The notes under the pieces: model-generated | What the model was told of the DNA's origin: nothing | What the model saw: only the letters and a program-made list of their open reading frames with translations | The model's database searches: none | In this document: in pieces, positions 1 through 8,307 of the stretch | How positions within the stretch are numbered: the first letter of the stretch is position 1 | Layout: every line of letters begins with the position of its first letter | Translations under genes and position numbers: made by a program | Assembly (NCBI RefSeq): GCF_900605495.1 | Contig: NZ_LR027602.1 | Location: forward strand, 405,409-469,408 | Direction of reading: 5' to 3' | Length of the DNA stretch: 64,000 nucleotides | Source: Bacilliculturomica massiliensis | Lineage (GTDB): Bacteria > Bacillota > Clostridia > Peptostreptococcales > Anaerovoracaceae

Positions 1-1301
1 TGACGGCAAACAAGAATGGAAGCGACATTACTCAGTACAACATCACGCTGTCGGGCATCCGCTACACAGGCGGAACCACGACCACAACCACCTATGCGAT
101 CAAGTTCACATCAGGCGGGGCGGTGCAGACGGTGACCAGCACCAGCGCGTTGCTGCTGGATCGGGTGAGCAGTGCAGGAGGCATGCTGATCTATACCGAT
201 CCGGCAACGGGTACGACATACGGCGGCGTGAGCACAGGATCGTCGGTAACGACGGCAAAGACGACGACGGGAGCTGTGTACACAGCCAATAACGCCACAG
301 GAAGGTTTACCATCCCGAACCTGATCAATGGGACCACCTACACCATCACGGCGACAGCGGTGAACGCGGCGGGAACCAGTGATCCGAGAACAATTACGGC
401 GAAGCCGGCGGTAGCCAGCACGGATCGTCCCAGCGGCGGCGGTGGAGGCGGCGGTTCCGTCAGCACCTACACCGTGACCTACGACCCGGGCGATCACGGA
501 AAGGTCGAAAAGACTACCGAATCCGTGGCAAACGGCAATTCTCCCAAGGGCGTTAAAGTGACGGCGGACGAGGGCTGGGTCTTCGCGGGCTGGAGCAAAG
601 ACGGCAAGACCGTCATCGACCTGAAGGACATCAAGGTGACCGAAGCCATGAAGCTTATCGCGGTCTACGAGAAGGACGACAAGATCGTCATTCCGGATTC
701 CGTGCCCGAGGATCTGCGGTTCCTGCAGGTTTCAAAGGGAGAGATCAGCGGCGGTTACGTGTCCGGTTACACGGACGGGACCTTCCGTCCGGACAACGCC
801 ATTACCAGAGCGGAAGTGGCGGCCATCGTAGCCAAGACCATCAATTACGAGAAGGAAAAAGGCAAGTCCTACACCAACACGCCCTTCGGCGATGTGGCGA
901 GAAGCGAGTGGTACGCGGATGACATCGGTTTCGTGGCCTCCCTGGGAGTGATCGCGGGGTACAAGGACGGGACCTTCAAGCCTAACAGCAATATCACGAG
1001 AGCGGAGTTTGTGACCATGGCCATGAAGATCGACCGCGTGGTAAACAGCGGAAAGAGCTTTAAGGACATGAGCGATGCAGACTGGTATGCGGAGTACGTG
1101 AAGTCGGCAGCGGAGAAGGGATATGCCACAGGATATCTGGACGGCACTTTCCGTCCCAACAACCCCATCACCAGAGCGGAGGCCGTGACCATCATCAACG
1201 CCATCATCGGTCTGGATCCGGCGTCCGGCCAGATAAGCTTCAGCGATGTGGCGGAGAGCCATTGGGCCTACAGAAACATCAAGGCCGCGGCGGAGAAATA
1301 A
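1..1301 (+). CDS. SLH-domain surface protein, C-terminal part (5' end outside window)
   Basis: The frame is open from the left edge, so the start lies upstream. Visible order: a Thr/Ser-rich fibronectin-III-like segment (to about nt 420), a poly-Gly hinge (nt 430-455), a Listeria-Bacteroides repeat-like domain (nt 465-690, ending WVFAGWSKDGKTVIDL), then three SLH modules (about nt 710-850, 885-1035 and 1060-1215, each with a G(Y)xDGTFRPxxxITRAE core) and a short partial fourth. SLH triplets bind pyruvylated secondary cell-wall polymer, so this is a wall-anchored protein. It is a paralogue of the C-terminal half of the gene at 15238; the two share an identical 25-nt stretch (600-624 and 17809-17833). 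Confidence 0.9.
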   Translation, partial: TANKNGSDITQYNITLSGIRYTGGTTTTTTYAIKFTSGGAVQTVTSTSALLLDRVSSAGGMLIYTDPATGTTYGGVSTGSSVTTAKTTTGAVYTANNATGRFTIPNLINGTTYTITATAVNAAGTSDPRTITAKPAVASTDRPSGGGGGGGSVSTYTVTYDPGDHGKVEKTTESVANGNSPKGVKVTADEGWVFAGWSKDGKTVIDLKDIKVTEAMKLIAVYEKDDKIVIPDSVPEDLRFLQVSKGEISGGYVSGYTDGTFRPDNAITRAEVAAIVAKTINYEKEKGKSYTNTPFGDVARSEWYADDIGFVASLGVIAGYKDGTFKPNSNITRAEFVTMAMKIDRVVNSGKSFKDMSDADWYAEYVKSAAEKGYATGYLDGTFRPNNPITRAEAVTIINAIIGLDPASGQISFSDVAESHWAYRNIKAAAEK

Positions 1302-1390
1302 CAAATAAATGTTAATTGAAAATAGACAATTGAATGATAGGCTCACGGCTGTTTGGCCGGGCGGGCGATAAAACAGTTTGTCTATGGGGC

Positions 1391-1438
1391 GCGGCTGCGG
1401 AAGCTGACCGGAAGGAAAATTCGGCGGACCGCAGCCGC
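1391..1438 (+). other. Strong GC hairpin downstream of the SLH gene
   Basis: A 10-bp perfect stem (GCGGCTGCGG at 1391-1400 with its complement at 1429-1438) closes a loop of 28 nt. No T-run follows, so it may be a transcript-stabilising structure ahead of the terminator at 1467. Confidence 0.5.
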
Positions 1439-1466
1439 CAGCGAGGAATGAAATGCTGAATGGGGA

Positions 1467-1502
1467 CGGGGAAATGCCAGCTGGCGTTTCCCCGCCTTTT
1501 TT
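1467..1502 (+). terminator. Rho-independent terminator of the SLH gene
   Basis: GGGGAAA/TTTCCCC arms enclose an inner palindrome (GCCAGCTGGC) and are followed by CC and six T residues (1497-1502). Confidence 0.8.
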
Positions 1503-1610
1503 CAGTCAGGGAGGAACGAGTATGATCGTATCATGGATGACCACAAACTAGTGCGATTTGAACTGCTTGACGCAGGAGGGGGATTGCCGCGCTGAAAGAG
1601 AGGACCAAGC

Positions 1611-1952
1611 ATGGCGGAGAACAGGAGCAAAGGCAGGCCGCTGCCCATCGGCGTGGACTGCTTTGAAGACTTGATCACGAATGCATATTACTATATCGAT
1701 AAGACCGAGCTGATCAGGGAGCTTTTAGATCTGGGAGGAAAGGTCAATCTTTTTACCCGCCCCCGCCGTTTTGGCAAGACGCTGAACATGACGATACTGC
1801 GGAGCTTCTTCGAAATACCGAAGGATGAGAGTGCTGCGGAAAAGCAGAGAGAGATCTTTTCCGGTCTGCACATCGCGGGGGAGGGCAGAGAACAAAACAA
1901 GATTAGACAGATCAAAATCCCGGATGCAAATGCATCGCGGGATTTTTTATAA
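1611..1952 (+). pseudogene. Truncated AAA-ATPase-like (DUF1703 family) gene
   Basis: The 113-residue frame starts at an ATG. Residues 8-90 match the N-terminus of the large AAA-ATPase-like family with a C-terminal nuclease-like domain, normally over 500 residues: LPIGVDCFEDLI, YIDKTELI, and a P-loop-like TRPRRFGKTLNM. After about residue 93 the similarity stops, and the remaining residues run into a terminator hairpin (1916-1948). This looks like a 5' fragment left by deletion or recombination. The family is common in accessory regions of gut anaerobes; function is uncertain. Confidence 0.75.
1916..1948 (+). terminator. Terminator hairpin at the truncation point
   Basis: AATCCCG (1916-1922) pairs with CGGGATT (1938-1944), and a T-run spans 1943-1948. 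It overlaps the end of the ATPase fragment and abuts the palindromic repeat at 1944-1994. Confidence 0.65.
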
Positions 1953-1994
1953 CATAGGAAATATCGGTCGCTAATATTTCCTATGTTATAAAAA
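1944..1994. repeat. Palindromic repeat, copy 1 (ATAACATAGGAAATAT family)
   Basis: Two perfect 21-nt arms (1944-1964 and 1974-1994) flank a 9-nt loop. The left arm begins inside the terminator T-run. A second, slightly degenerate copy sits at 29136-29186, also directly on a terminator T-run. Confidence 0.75.
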
Positions 1995-2641
1995 GAGGAA
2001 CCTTTCAGCCCTTCTTTACACTTTCCTTAGCTGCCTGCATCGCCGCCTCCCCCCTGAGGGGGTAAATTATGAAGTCTCGTGACTCCTGTACCAAAAAACA
2101 CGGGGATCAAGGCCGAGAAACCTTCTAATGCTTGGTAGAACAACTCCTGAAAACTGAAAGTCGGCCAGACAAGGAAAAAGGTGCGGTCGTTTTCTTGATT
2201 TTTTCTTTTTGTCCTCATAAAAGCTCCAAAAACGAAAATAAAATGGATAATACATATCTAATATTAAAAATATGGAAAATATTTTTCGTTTTAAACATAG
2301 AATTGCTTTCAAAAAGAAAAAAGCGACATAGATCGACAAGGAAAACTGTTCAGCTTCCTGCTGCGTCCTCTGTTTTTTTTCTTTTTTAGATGTTGAGAGA
2401 AGGCAAAAAGAAAAAACAGGTCCTTTCGTGTTTTCGTTCAACGGATGATGCGGTCCACATAATATAATACCGCCAATCGCCTGTGCGATTGACGGTTCCT
2501 GAAAGAAAGTTTTTATTATTTCTGATCCATATTATATTTGTGGGTCTTGTTCTTATTCAGAAAATATCACAGGACTTCCTTCGTTGGGACCATGCCGGAA
2601 TGAATCAGGTTAGATCATCCCAACTGTGGGTCAAAAATACC

Positions 2642-2683
2642 AAAAGCGTTCGTGAAATATCATATTTCACGAACGCTTTTTTT
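2642..2683 (+). terminator. Perfect 19-bp palindrome plus T-run (palindrome copy A)
   Basis: AAAAGCGTTCGTGAAATAT (2642-2660) and its exact complement (2662-2680) surround one central C, followed by T residues to 2683. It folds as a terminator. The inner 25 bp (2649-2673) recur at 3013-3037 without a T-run, so the core may be a protein-binding or mobile-element end sequence. Confidence 0.6.
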
Positions 2684-3012
2684 CGTCTTTTGCCCTTTTA
2701 GTATAGACATTTTACGTCAATTTGTAAATAGTTAATCACCATCTTTGTCGAATATTGGTGATTTAAGTACTGCTTTTTGTTCGGTTTTCCTATATTTGTA
2801 CCTTTTCCTAAGGAAAGGGCTCTAACCTTGATCGATTCGCCGTCAAATAAGCCGTCAAACTTGAAATAATATCCATCCCGAAAGAGGTTGAAATACCTGG
2901 GCTGTAGGGCGGTCTTTACCGTCGGCTCTGTTTTCAGGCTTCAAAAATTCGCCGTCAAAAAGCGCCGTCAGATATATGAAAACCCAGTGATTGCAGTGCT
3001 TTCAAGGCTTAA

Positions 3013-3037
3013 TTCGTGAAATATGATATTTCACGAA
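3013..3037. repeat. 25-bp palindrome, copy B (TTCGTGAAATAT family)
   Basis: TTCGTGAAATAT, a central G, then ATATTTCACGAA. It is identical to the core at 2649-2673 except for the central base. It lies about 115 bp upstream of the first secreted-protein gene. Confidence 0.65.
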
Positions 3038-3151
3038 ATTTAATGAAAAAAAGACGTATTCATCGGACCGTTTATGAAGTAAACGAATGGAGTAAACGCG
3101 AGGAAAGAGGACCCGTCAGGGTCTTCCTATTTCGGAAGAGGTGAGGGATTC

Positions 3152-6100
3152 GTGAGGAAGAGACTGGCGGTACTGCTGGCCGTTCTGGTGCTGTGGTGCG
3201 GTGCGTTTCCCTCCGTGTACGGAGGGGAAGACGCCGCATCCCGGAGCGGCCGGGCGCCGCAGTATGTACAGCTGGAACAGGAACAAAGTTCATCGGGAGA
3301 GATACCGGCCGAAAAAGATGAAGGGGCAGCTGCTTCCGGTCTGCAGGCGGAGACCGAGCCGGAAGTAATCGACGTTTCAGAGACGTCAGAGGGAGTCACG
3401 CCATCCCTGGACGCGGGACAGATGATCATTTACAACAATCTGCGCGACCCGGACGATCCTCTGTGCCCTATGGCTTATGTGACCGGTCTGAGTACCCTTG
3501 GGACAGGTCTGACTATTCGGGTCTATGACAGCGCCCGGGAAGACAGCCGCATTCTGCTGGGAGAATACGAGGTGGAGGACACCACCCACGGGTTTACTGT
3601 GGAGATTCCGCTGGAGGGACTGTCCCCCAGCGGGGGAACGGTCTATGCGACCATGACCCGGCCAGACATGGCAGAATCCGCGCCCACGGCGGTGGCTTAT
3701 ACGAAGGCCATGACGCTTTCCGGAGAGCTGGAGATCGGAAGGATCAGCAACACCAACCGCACATGCAACGAGTCCAGCTTTGCGGGGCCCCGGATGCAGG
3801 CGTCGGGTCTGACGGCGGGAAACTACTATCAGGTAACGGTCAAGCTCAAGGGATTTCATACGGTAGGAGGAGTTACCATTCCGATCCGGTATAATCCGGA
3901 CTATCTGGAACTGGTCCCCCTGTACGCCAGCGGAGCCAACAAGGATAAGATCAACACCGAAGCCAGGGTGAACGCGCCGGGCGAGCCCTTCGGATTCACC
4001 AAAGTGGGGACGTACAAAGTGGCGCGGCAGTGCGGCGTGCTGCCGGGAAAAGATACGGACTATGAATCTGTGTCCGTCTCAAAGACAGACGATTACCCAA
4101 ACCCCTCGGCGGGAAGTCCGGGAGAATACCCATATATCAACACAGATACAGGACTGGTCAAGTTGGAACTGATGAAAAACAGCTACGGTCCGTTTGGAGA
4201 AAAGACAAAGTGGGAGACCGGAGTTTCAGTGCTGCGTCTGGTATTTCGAGCGCTGCAGGACGGGACAGACGAACTGGAAAACAACGACGTGATCCATTTC
4301 GCTACAGTGGAGGATTATCTCCGCTCCGGAGAAAGCACTGGACTGAATCCGGACGGAAGTCCGGAAAATTATGAGGCGGCAAAGGAGTATTATGCCACGG
4401 CGCACCCGGAAGGACTGGCCGTGGCGTTGGAGGATGCAGACCTTCTGCGGACGCCGGTATCTGCCAGTGCGATGTCTGGGGATTTCACAGAGTCAAATCC
4501 GGTGGAACTGGGTGCGGCGGACGTGCCCGCGCTGCCGGAGAGCTTTGAGGCGAAGGCGACGACGCTGACTCTCCCTGAAAACAGCATCCGCGTGTATAAC
4601 TACACCAATTCCGCCAGTCTCTACACGGGCCTGGATGCCTATCTGGAGGATTGTCTGGTACTGAGTCCTTCCCAGGAGACGGGAAGCGTGAAATACGGTG
4701 ATCTGATCCGGGTGTACGGGGACAGCGGGCTGACGAAACTTTTGGGAGAGAAGACGGCGGATCCGGAAGGCGGGGTGATCATACCGCTGGGAAATCAGCT
4801 TAAGGCGGAGGGAGGAAAGGTCTATGTGACCAGCACCCGGGGCGGAGCGGCGAGCCGGGCCTCGGTGTTTTCCTATCCGCCGGAGGCGCAGCGCATGGTG
4901 GAGTACCGTATCTATCGGACCAGCCTGCCGGCGGGCGTGGCGGAGGGAAGCGACCCACGAAAAGTGCCGGAAGCGCTGGGGGAGGTGAAGCAGGGAGAGC
5001 AGTTCCAGTTGAAGATCTGTTTCAACAACATCAATGATCTGATGGGCTATACCATCCCGCTGCATTTTGATACGAACGCCGTGCGGGCGGCGGACCGGTA
5101 TTTCCATCCTGTCGAGCGGGATGGTTATCAGAGCGAGAGTGATTTTTTCAATGGGAGAACGCCGTTTACAGTGGGGGACGATATCAGCGAGCTGACGTCC
5201 ACGGATCTGATGATCTATTACGCGCAGGAGGAAGAGATCCCAGGAATGATGGCCATGCTGGGCATTGCGGACAGAGCGGAATGGGAACGGAGACGACAGG
5301 ATGCCGAGCTGAAGATCCAGTACGGCGTATCGGGGAATTCTAATGTGTGGAACGGAGGTCTGCTGTTTACTGGAAACAGGGGAGACACGGGGACGGAAGG
5401 GGCGGAGCAGGAAGCGACCACTTACCCCTATGTGGACAACAACGTGAGGAGACCGGAGGGGATGGGGGACGGACTGGTGAAGATCTGGTCCCATTCGCTG
5501 ACGTCGCCGGTAAACCGTCTGGAGCGGGAAGGCGGTTACCATTTCCTCACGGTGAACTTTGTGGGAGTGACGGACGCGCTGAACTCCAACGCGGGGTTCC
5601 GATGCGCCACCTCGTCGGACAAGGTGTATGACGAAGCGAATCCCAACGGGGGCCGGCTGGTGATCTCCGGGCCCTATGCAGAGGCGGGAAAGAACCTGAA
5701 GGAGAGCTGGGCAGTGTACTCGATGGAGGAGATCCCTGTGCCTTCCGGAACCACAGTGGCTGGGATCGTGCGGAGCCACAGGCCGGAGGAACCGGTGCGG
5801 GTGAGACTTCTGCAGGACGGCACAACAGTCTATTCGGCCACGTCCGGCGGTATTGCGGCGCACCGGGCAGGAACAGCGTCCGGCAGAGAGGATTCATCTG
5901 GATCAGAAAAGACGACGGATCCCATACGATCGACGGACCCATTTCTGCTGGAGAATGTAATGCCGGGGGTCTATACCCTGAGACTGGAGAAGGAAGGACA
6001 TGCTGCGGTGGAAGTGCGCGGCCTGAAGGTGGGAGAAAGCCCGCTGGATCTGAGCCTGCATCCGGACAGCCGTGTGCGGGATCTCTGCCTGCCCTACGGG

Positions 6101-6322
6101 GATGTAGACGGGGATGGAAAGATCGGGTTTCTCGACCGGCAGCTGCTCCTGCGATCCGGATTTTATGGGAAGCGGATCACAGACTTGCCGGCGGAAGACC
6201 GGGAGGAAGCCGGGCGGCTGGATCTGGACGGAGACGGCTGGATCAAAGGACGGGATCTGCAGATCATGATGGCGGCGGAGAATTATGGGAAAAGCACGGT
6301 TCAGATAGAGTTGGAGGAATAG
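3152..6322 (+). CDS. Secreted protein with two cohesin-like domains and a C-terminal dockerin-like pair
   Basis: 1056 residues from a GTG start preceded by a GAGGTG ribosome site. A signal peptide covers about residues 1-25 (RKR, then LAVLLAVLVLW). Two cohesin-like beta-sandwich regions are visible, at about residues 215-420 (GGVTIPIRYNPDYLELV, later YPYINTDTGLVKL) and 590-840 (MGYTIPLHFDTNAV, later YPYVDNN). A short Ig/X-module-like domain (about 915-975, MPGVYTLRLEKEGHAAVEV) precedes a dockerin-like pair: DVDGDGKIGFLD (about 982) and DLDGDGWIKGRD (about 1023), ending AENYGK. Calcium-ligand positions 1, 3, 5 and 12 are kept in both loops. It is the first gene of the surface locus, two bases before the next. 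Having both module types, it could act as an adaptor scaffold (inference). Confidence 0.8.
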   Translation: MRKRLAVLLAVLVLWCGAFPSVYGGEDAASRSGRAPQYVQLEQEQSSSGEIPAEKDEGAAASGLQAETEPEVIDVSETSEGVTPSLDAGQMIIYNNLRDPDDPLCPMAYVTGLSTLGTGLTIRVYDSAREDSRILLGEYEVEDTTHGFTVEIPLEGLSPSGGTVYATMTRPDMAESAPTAVAYTKAMTLSGELEIGRISNTNRTCNESSFAGPRMQASGLTAGNYYQVTVKLKGFHTVGGVTIPIRYNPDYLELVPLYASGANKDKINTEARVNAPGEPFGFTKVGTYKVARQCGVLPGKDTDYESVSVSKTDDYPNPSAGSPGEYPYINTDTGLVKLELMKNSYGPFGEKTKWETGVSVLRLVFRALQDGTDELENNDVIHFATVEDYLRSGESTGLNPDGSPENYEAAKEYYATAHPEGLAVALEDADLLRTPVSASAMSGDFTESNPVELGAADVPALPESFEAKATTLTLPENSIRVYNYTNSASLYTGLDAYLEDCLVLSPSQETGSVKYGDLIRVYGDSGLTKLLGEKTADPEGGVIIPLGNQLKAEGGKVYVTSTRGGAASRASVFSYPPEAQRMVEYRIYRTSLPAGVAEGSDPRKVPEALGEVKQGEQFQLKICFNNINDLMGYTIPLHFDTNAVRAADRYFHPVERDGYQSESDFFNGRTPFTVGDDISELTSTDLMIYYAQEEEIPGMMAMLGIADRAEWERRRQDAELKIQYGVSGNSNVWNGGLLFTGNRGDTGTEGAEQEATTYPYVDNNVRRPEGMGDGLVKIWSHSLTSPVNRLEREGGYHFLTVNFVGVTDALNSNAGFRCATSSDKVYDEANPNGGRLVISGPYAEAGKNLKESWAVYSMEEIPVPSGTTVAGIVRSHRPEEPVRVRLLQDGTTVYSATSGGIAAHRAGTASGREDSSGSEKTTDPIRSTDPFLLENVMPGVYTLRLEKEGHAAVEVRGLKVGESPLDLSLHPDSRVRDLCLPYGDVDGDGKIGFLDRQLLLRSGFYGKRITDLPAEDREEAGRLDLDGDGWIKGRDLQIMMAAENYGKSTVQIELEE

Positions 6323-6324
6323 GG

Positions 6325-8307
6325 ATGACAAGAAAAGCCTGGGCCTTTCTGCTGACCGTGGCGCTGCTGTGTCAGACGGGGACAGGGGCCGGATATGCGC
6401 AAGAAGGACGCGGCGCGGCCCTTCGTCCGGGAGATCATGTGCTGTTGGGAATGCCGGGGCCCGATGGCCTTCGGCAGGATGATGCCGGGACAGGTTACGA
6501 TTTTACGGTGCTGGCTGTTCTTCCGGAGACGGCAGAAAGCGCAGGACTGCCGAAGGATCCGGAGGCGGGAAACGTGCTGCTGTTCTACAGCGATCCGCTG
6601 GGACTGTCGCAGACGCCACAGCAGTTCGACCATCCGGACGAGAGCGGGGACGGCGGTCATCCAGACGAGGATTCCCAGCTGGATGGGTACAGCTTGTGGA
6701 CAGAATCGGATCTTTATATCGCCTTAAACGGGGCCACAAAGGCTGGGAATACGGAACTGCACGGAGCGGCGGTGGCGGGTGCCCGTCAATTTTATGAAGC
6801 ATTGTCCGCTAACGAGACAGAATGGAACGCTCTGCTGCCCTGCACTGCAGACGGCAGCGACGGGGAAAAGGTCAGCCTGCTCTCCGAGGAGGAGTTTGAG
6901 ACCTGGCGCGGAGAGCAGGAAGATGAGTTTTGGTATACGGAGCAGGAAGACACGGGATTTTGGCTGAAGACGGCCCGCAAGGGCTACAGCAATCAGGTCC
7001 GGTATATCTACAGCAATAAAATACAGCCGTCGCTGACGGCGGACGCATATTATGCTCTGGCAGGCGCATACCGATCTGTGCGGCCGGCGCTGCGGCTGGA
7101 TCGGGAACGGACGCGGTTCAATGCCGGCAGCGGAACAGCGGAGGACCCGTATCGGGAACTGACGCTGCTGCCGGCTGTGGAAGGCGTAGAGATGACGGGA
7201 GAACCGGCCGTCGGAGAACGGCTGACGTTGACGGCGGCGCCGGCGGAAGCAGACTGCGTTTACCGCTGGTACCGAAGCCAGGGGGATGGGGTCAGCGGGC
7301 AGGATGGGAATGAGCCGGCGTTTGTTTTGATCGAAGGGGCGGAGGAGCCGGTCTACACGCCGGGACCGGAAGACGTGAGCCGAATGCTGCTGGGGATGGC
7401 GGCGGGAAAGGGCGAGTACGTGGGAACCGCGGTGACGGCGGCGGGACCGGTGGACAAAGGAAGACAGCCGGCGCCGGAGGGAGAAGAGATCCCCTCCGGG
7501 GCGGCGCTGCAGGTGACGGATCGCAGGATCGCGGTGGCTGCGCCCATGGAAGGACTGGAATACGCGCTGACCACAGGCGGCGGATTTGCGGATCTGAGAT
7601 GGACCACAGGCGGCGGATTTTCCGGTCTGGAGGCTGAGACAGATTATGGACTGTATGCCAGACGGGCGGAGCGCCCGGGGTATTACCCGTCGCCTGCGGC
7701 GGGGCCGGTGCAGGTGACCACAAAAGCTTCAGGAACCACGCTGACCCTGACGGTGCGTGTTGAGAGCATGGATCCGGGACGGGCGGCGGAAGCAATGCTT
7801 CTGCCGATGACAGAGCAGACAGACGGATCAGAAGAGCGAACGGCCGGCGCTACTTCAGAAGAACGGACGGCCGGCGCCGCTTCGGAAGAGTGGACGGCCA
7901 GCGCCACTTCGGAAGAGTGGACGGCCAGCGCCACTTCGGGAGGGATCGGACCAACCGTGCAGATGATCACCTTCGCCGGGATCGCCATGGACCAGCCATA
8001 TTCCCTGGAAATACGCAAGCCGGGTCATCTGCCTTTTCGGCAGAGGGAACTTCGGCTGACGGAGGATACCCTCTGGGAGATAAGGCTGCCCTGCGGCGAT
8101 GTGAACGGAGACGGGAGCATTGACCTGAAAGACCGGCAGATGCTCCTGCTGGCCAGCTGTTTTGGAAAAGAAGTGGATACCGCTGCGGGAGAAGGGGCGG
8201 AGCAGGCGGCGCTGCTGGATCTGGACGGGGACGGAAGGATCGGTCTGTCCGATCTGATGATCTTGATGCTGAGTGAGAATTTTGGAAAGAAGGTGCCCGT
8301 GCAGTGA
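6325..8307 (+). CDS. Secreted protein with C-terminal dockerin-like pair
   Basis: 660 residues; ATG two bases after the upstream stop with GGAGG in the preceding gene. A signal peptide covers about residues 1-26. No enzyme domain was recognised in the body. An Ig-like segment around residues 285-370 contains CVYRWYRSQ. Four 9-residue repeats of EE(R/W)TA(G/S)A(T/A)S type lie at about 503-538. An X-module-like domain (MDQPYSLEIRKPGHLPF) follows, then calcium loops DVNGDGSIDLKD (about 591) and DLDGDGRIGLSD (about 630), ending SENFGK. Its stop overlaps the next start (TGATG), implying translational coupling with the cohesin-like protein at 8307. Confidence 0.8.
   Translation: MTRKAWAFLLTVALLCQTGTGAGYAQEGRGAALRPGDHVLLGMPGPDGLRQDDAGTGYDFTVLAVLPETAESAGLPKDPEAGNVLLFYSDPLGLSQTPQQFDHPDESGDGGHPDEDSQLDGYSLWTESDLYIALNGATKAGNTELHGAAVAGARQFYEALSANETEWNALLPCTADGSDGEKVSLLSEEEFETWRGEQEDEFWYTEQEDTGFWLKTARKGYSNQVRYIYSNKIQPSLTADAYYALAGAYRSVRPALRLDRERTRFNAGSGTAEDPYRELTLLPAVEGVEMTGEPAVGERLTLTAAPAEADCVYRWYRSQGDGVSGQDGNEPAFVLIEGAEEPVYTPGPEDVSRMLLGMAAGKGEYVGTAVTAAGPVDKGRQPAPEGEEIPSGAALQVTDRRIAVAAPMEGLEYALTTGGGFADLRWTTGGGFSGLEAETDYGLYARRAERPGYYPSPAAGPVQVTTKASGTTLTLTVRVESMDPGRAAEAMLLPMTEQTDGSEERTAGATSEERTAGAASEEWTASATSEEWTASATSGGIGPTVQMITFAGIAMDQPYSLEIRKPGHLPFRQRELRLTEDTLWEIRLPCGDVNGDGSIDLKDRQMLLLASCFGKEVDTAAGEGAEQAALLDLDGDGRIGLSDLMILMLSENFGKKVPVQ
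7831..7938 (+). repeat. Four 27-bp tandem repeats inside the dockerin-protein gene
   Basis: Units start at 7831, 7858, 7885 and 7912; the last two are identical. They are in frame, so copy-number change would alter linker length without breaking the protein. Confidence 0.85.

Larger units (their letters stand above)
1995..3151. other. AT-rich gene-poor scar
   Basis: About 1.15 kb much richer in A+T than its surroundings, with no supportable gene. It holds a hairpin (2474-2488), two copies of a 25-bp palindrome and a run of reading frame on the minus strand. That frame ends near 2700 and encodes GYYFKFDGLFDG and NKKQYLNHQYSTKMVIN-like text with no start, probably the 3' remnant of a lost gene. 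The motif CGCCGTCAAA recurs at about 2840-2970. Together with the truncated ATPase this looks like a decayed insertion. Confidence 0.6.

Noticed and set aside
2132..2441. Short overlapping frames in the AT-rich scar
   Set aside because: Poly-Lys/Phe text from A/T runs, no ribosome sites, no similarity.
2140..2700. Possible CRISPR or prophage remnant in the AT-rich region
   Set aside because: No regularly spaced repeats and no phage-like gene could be found.
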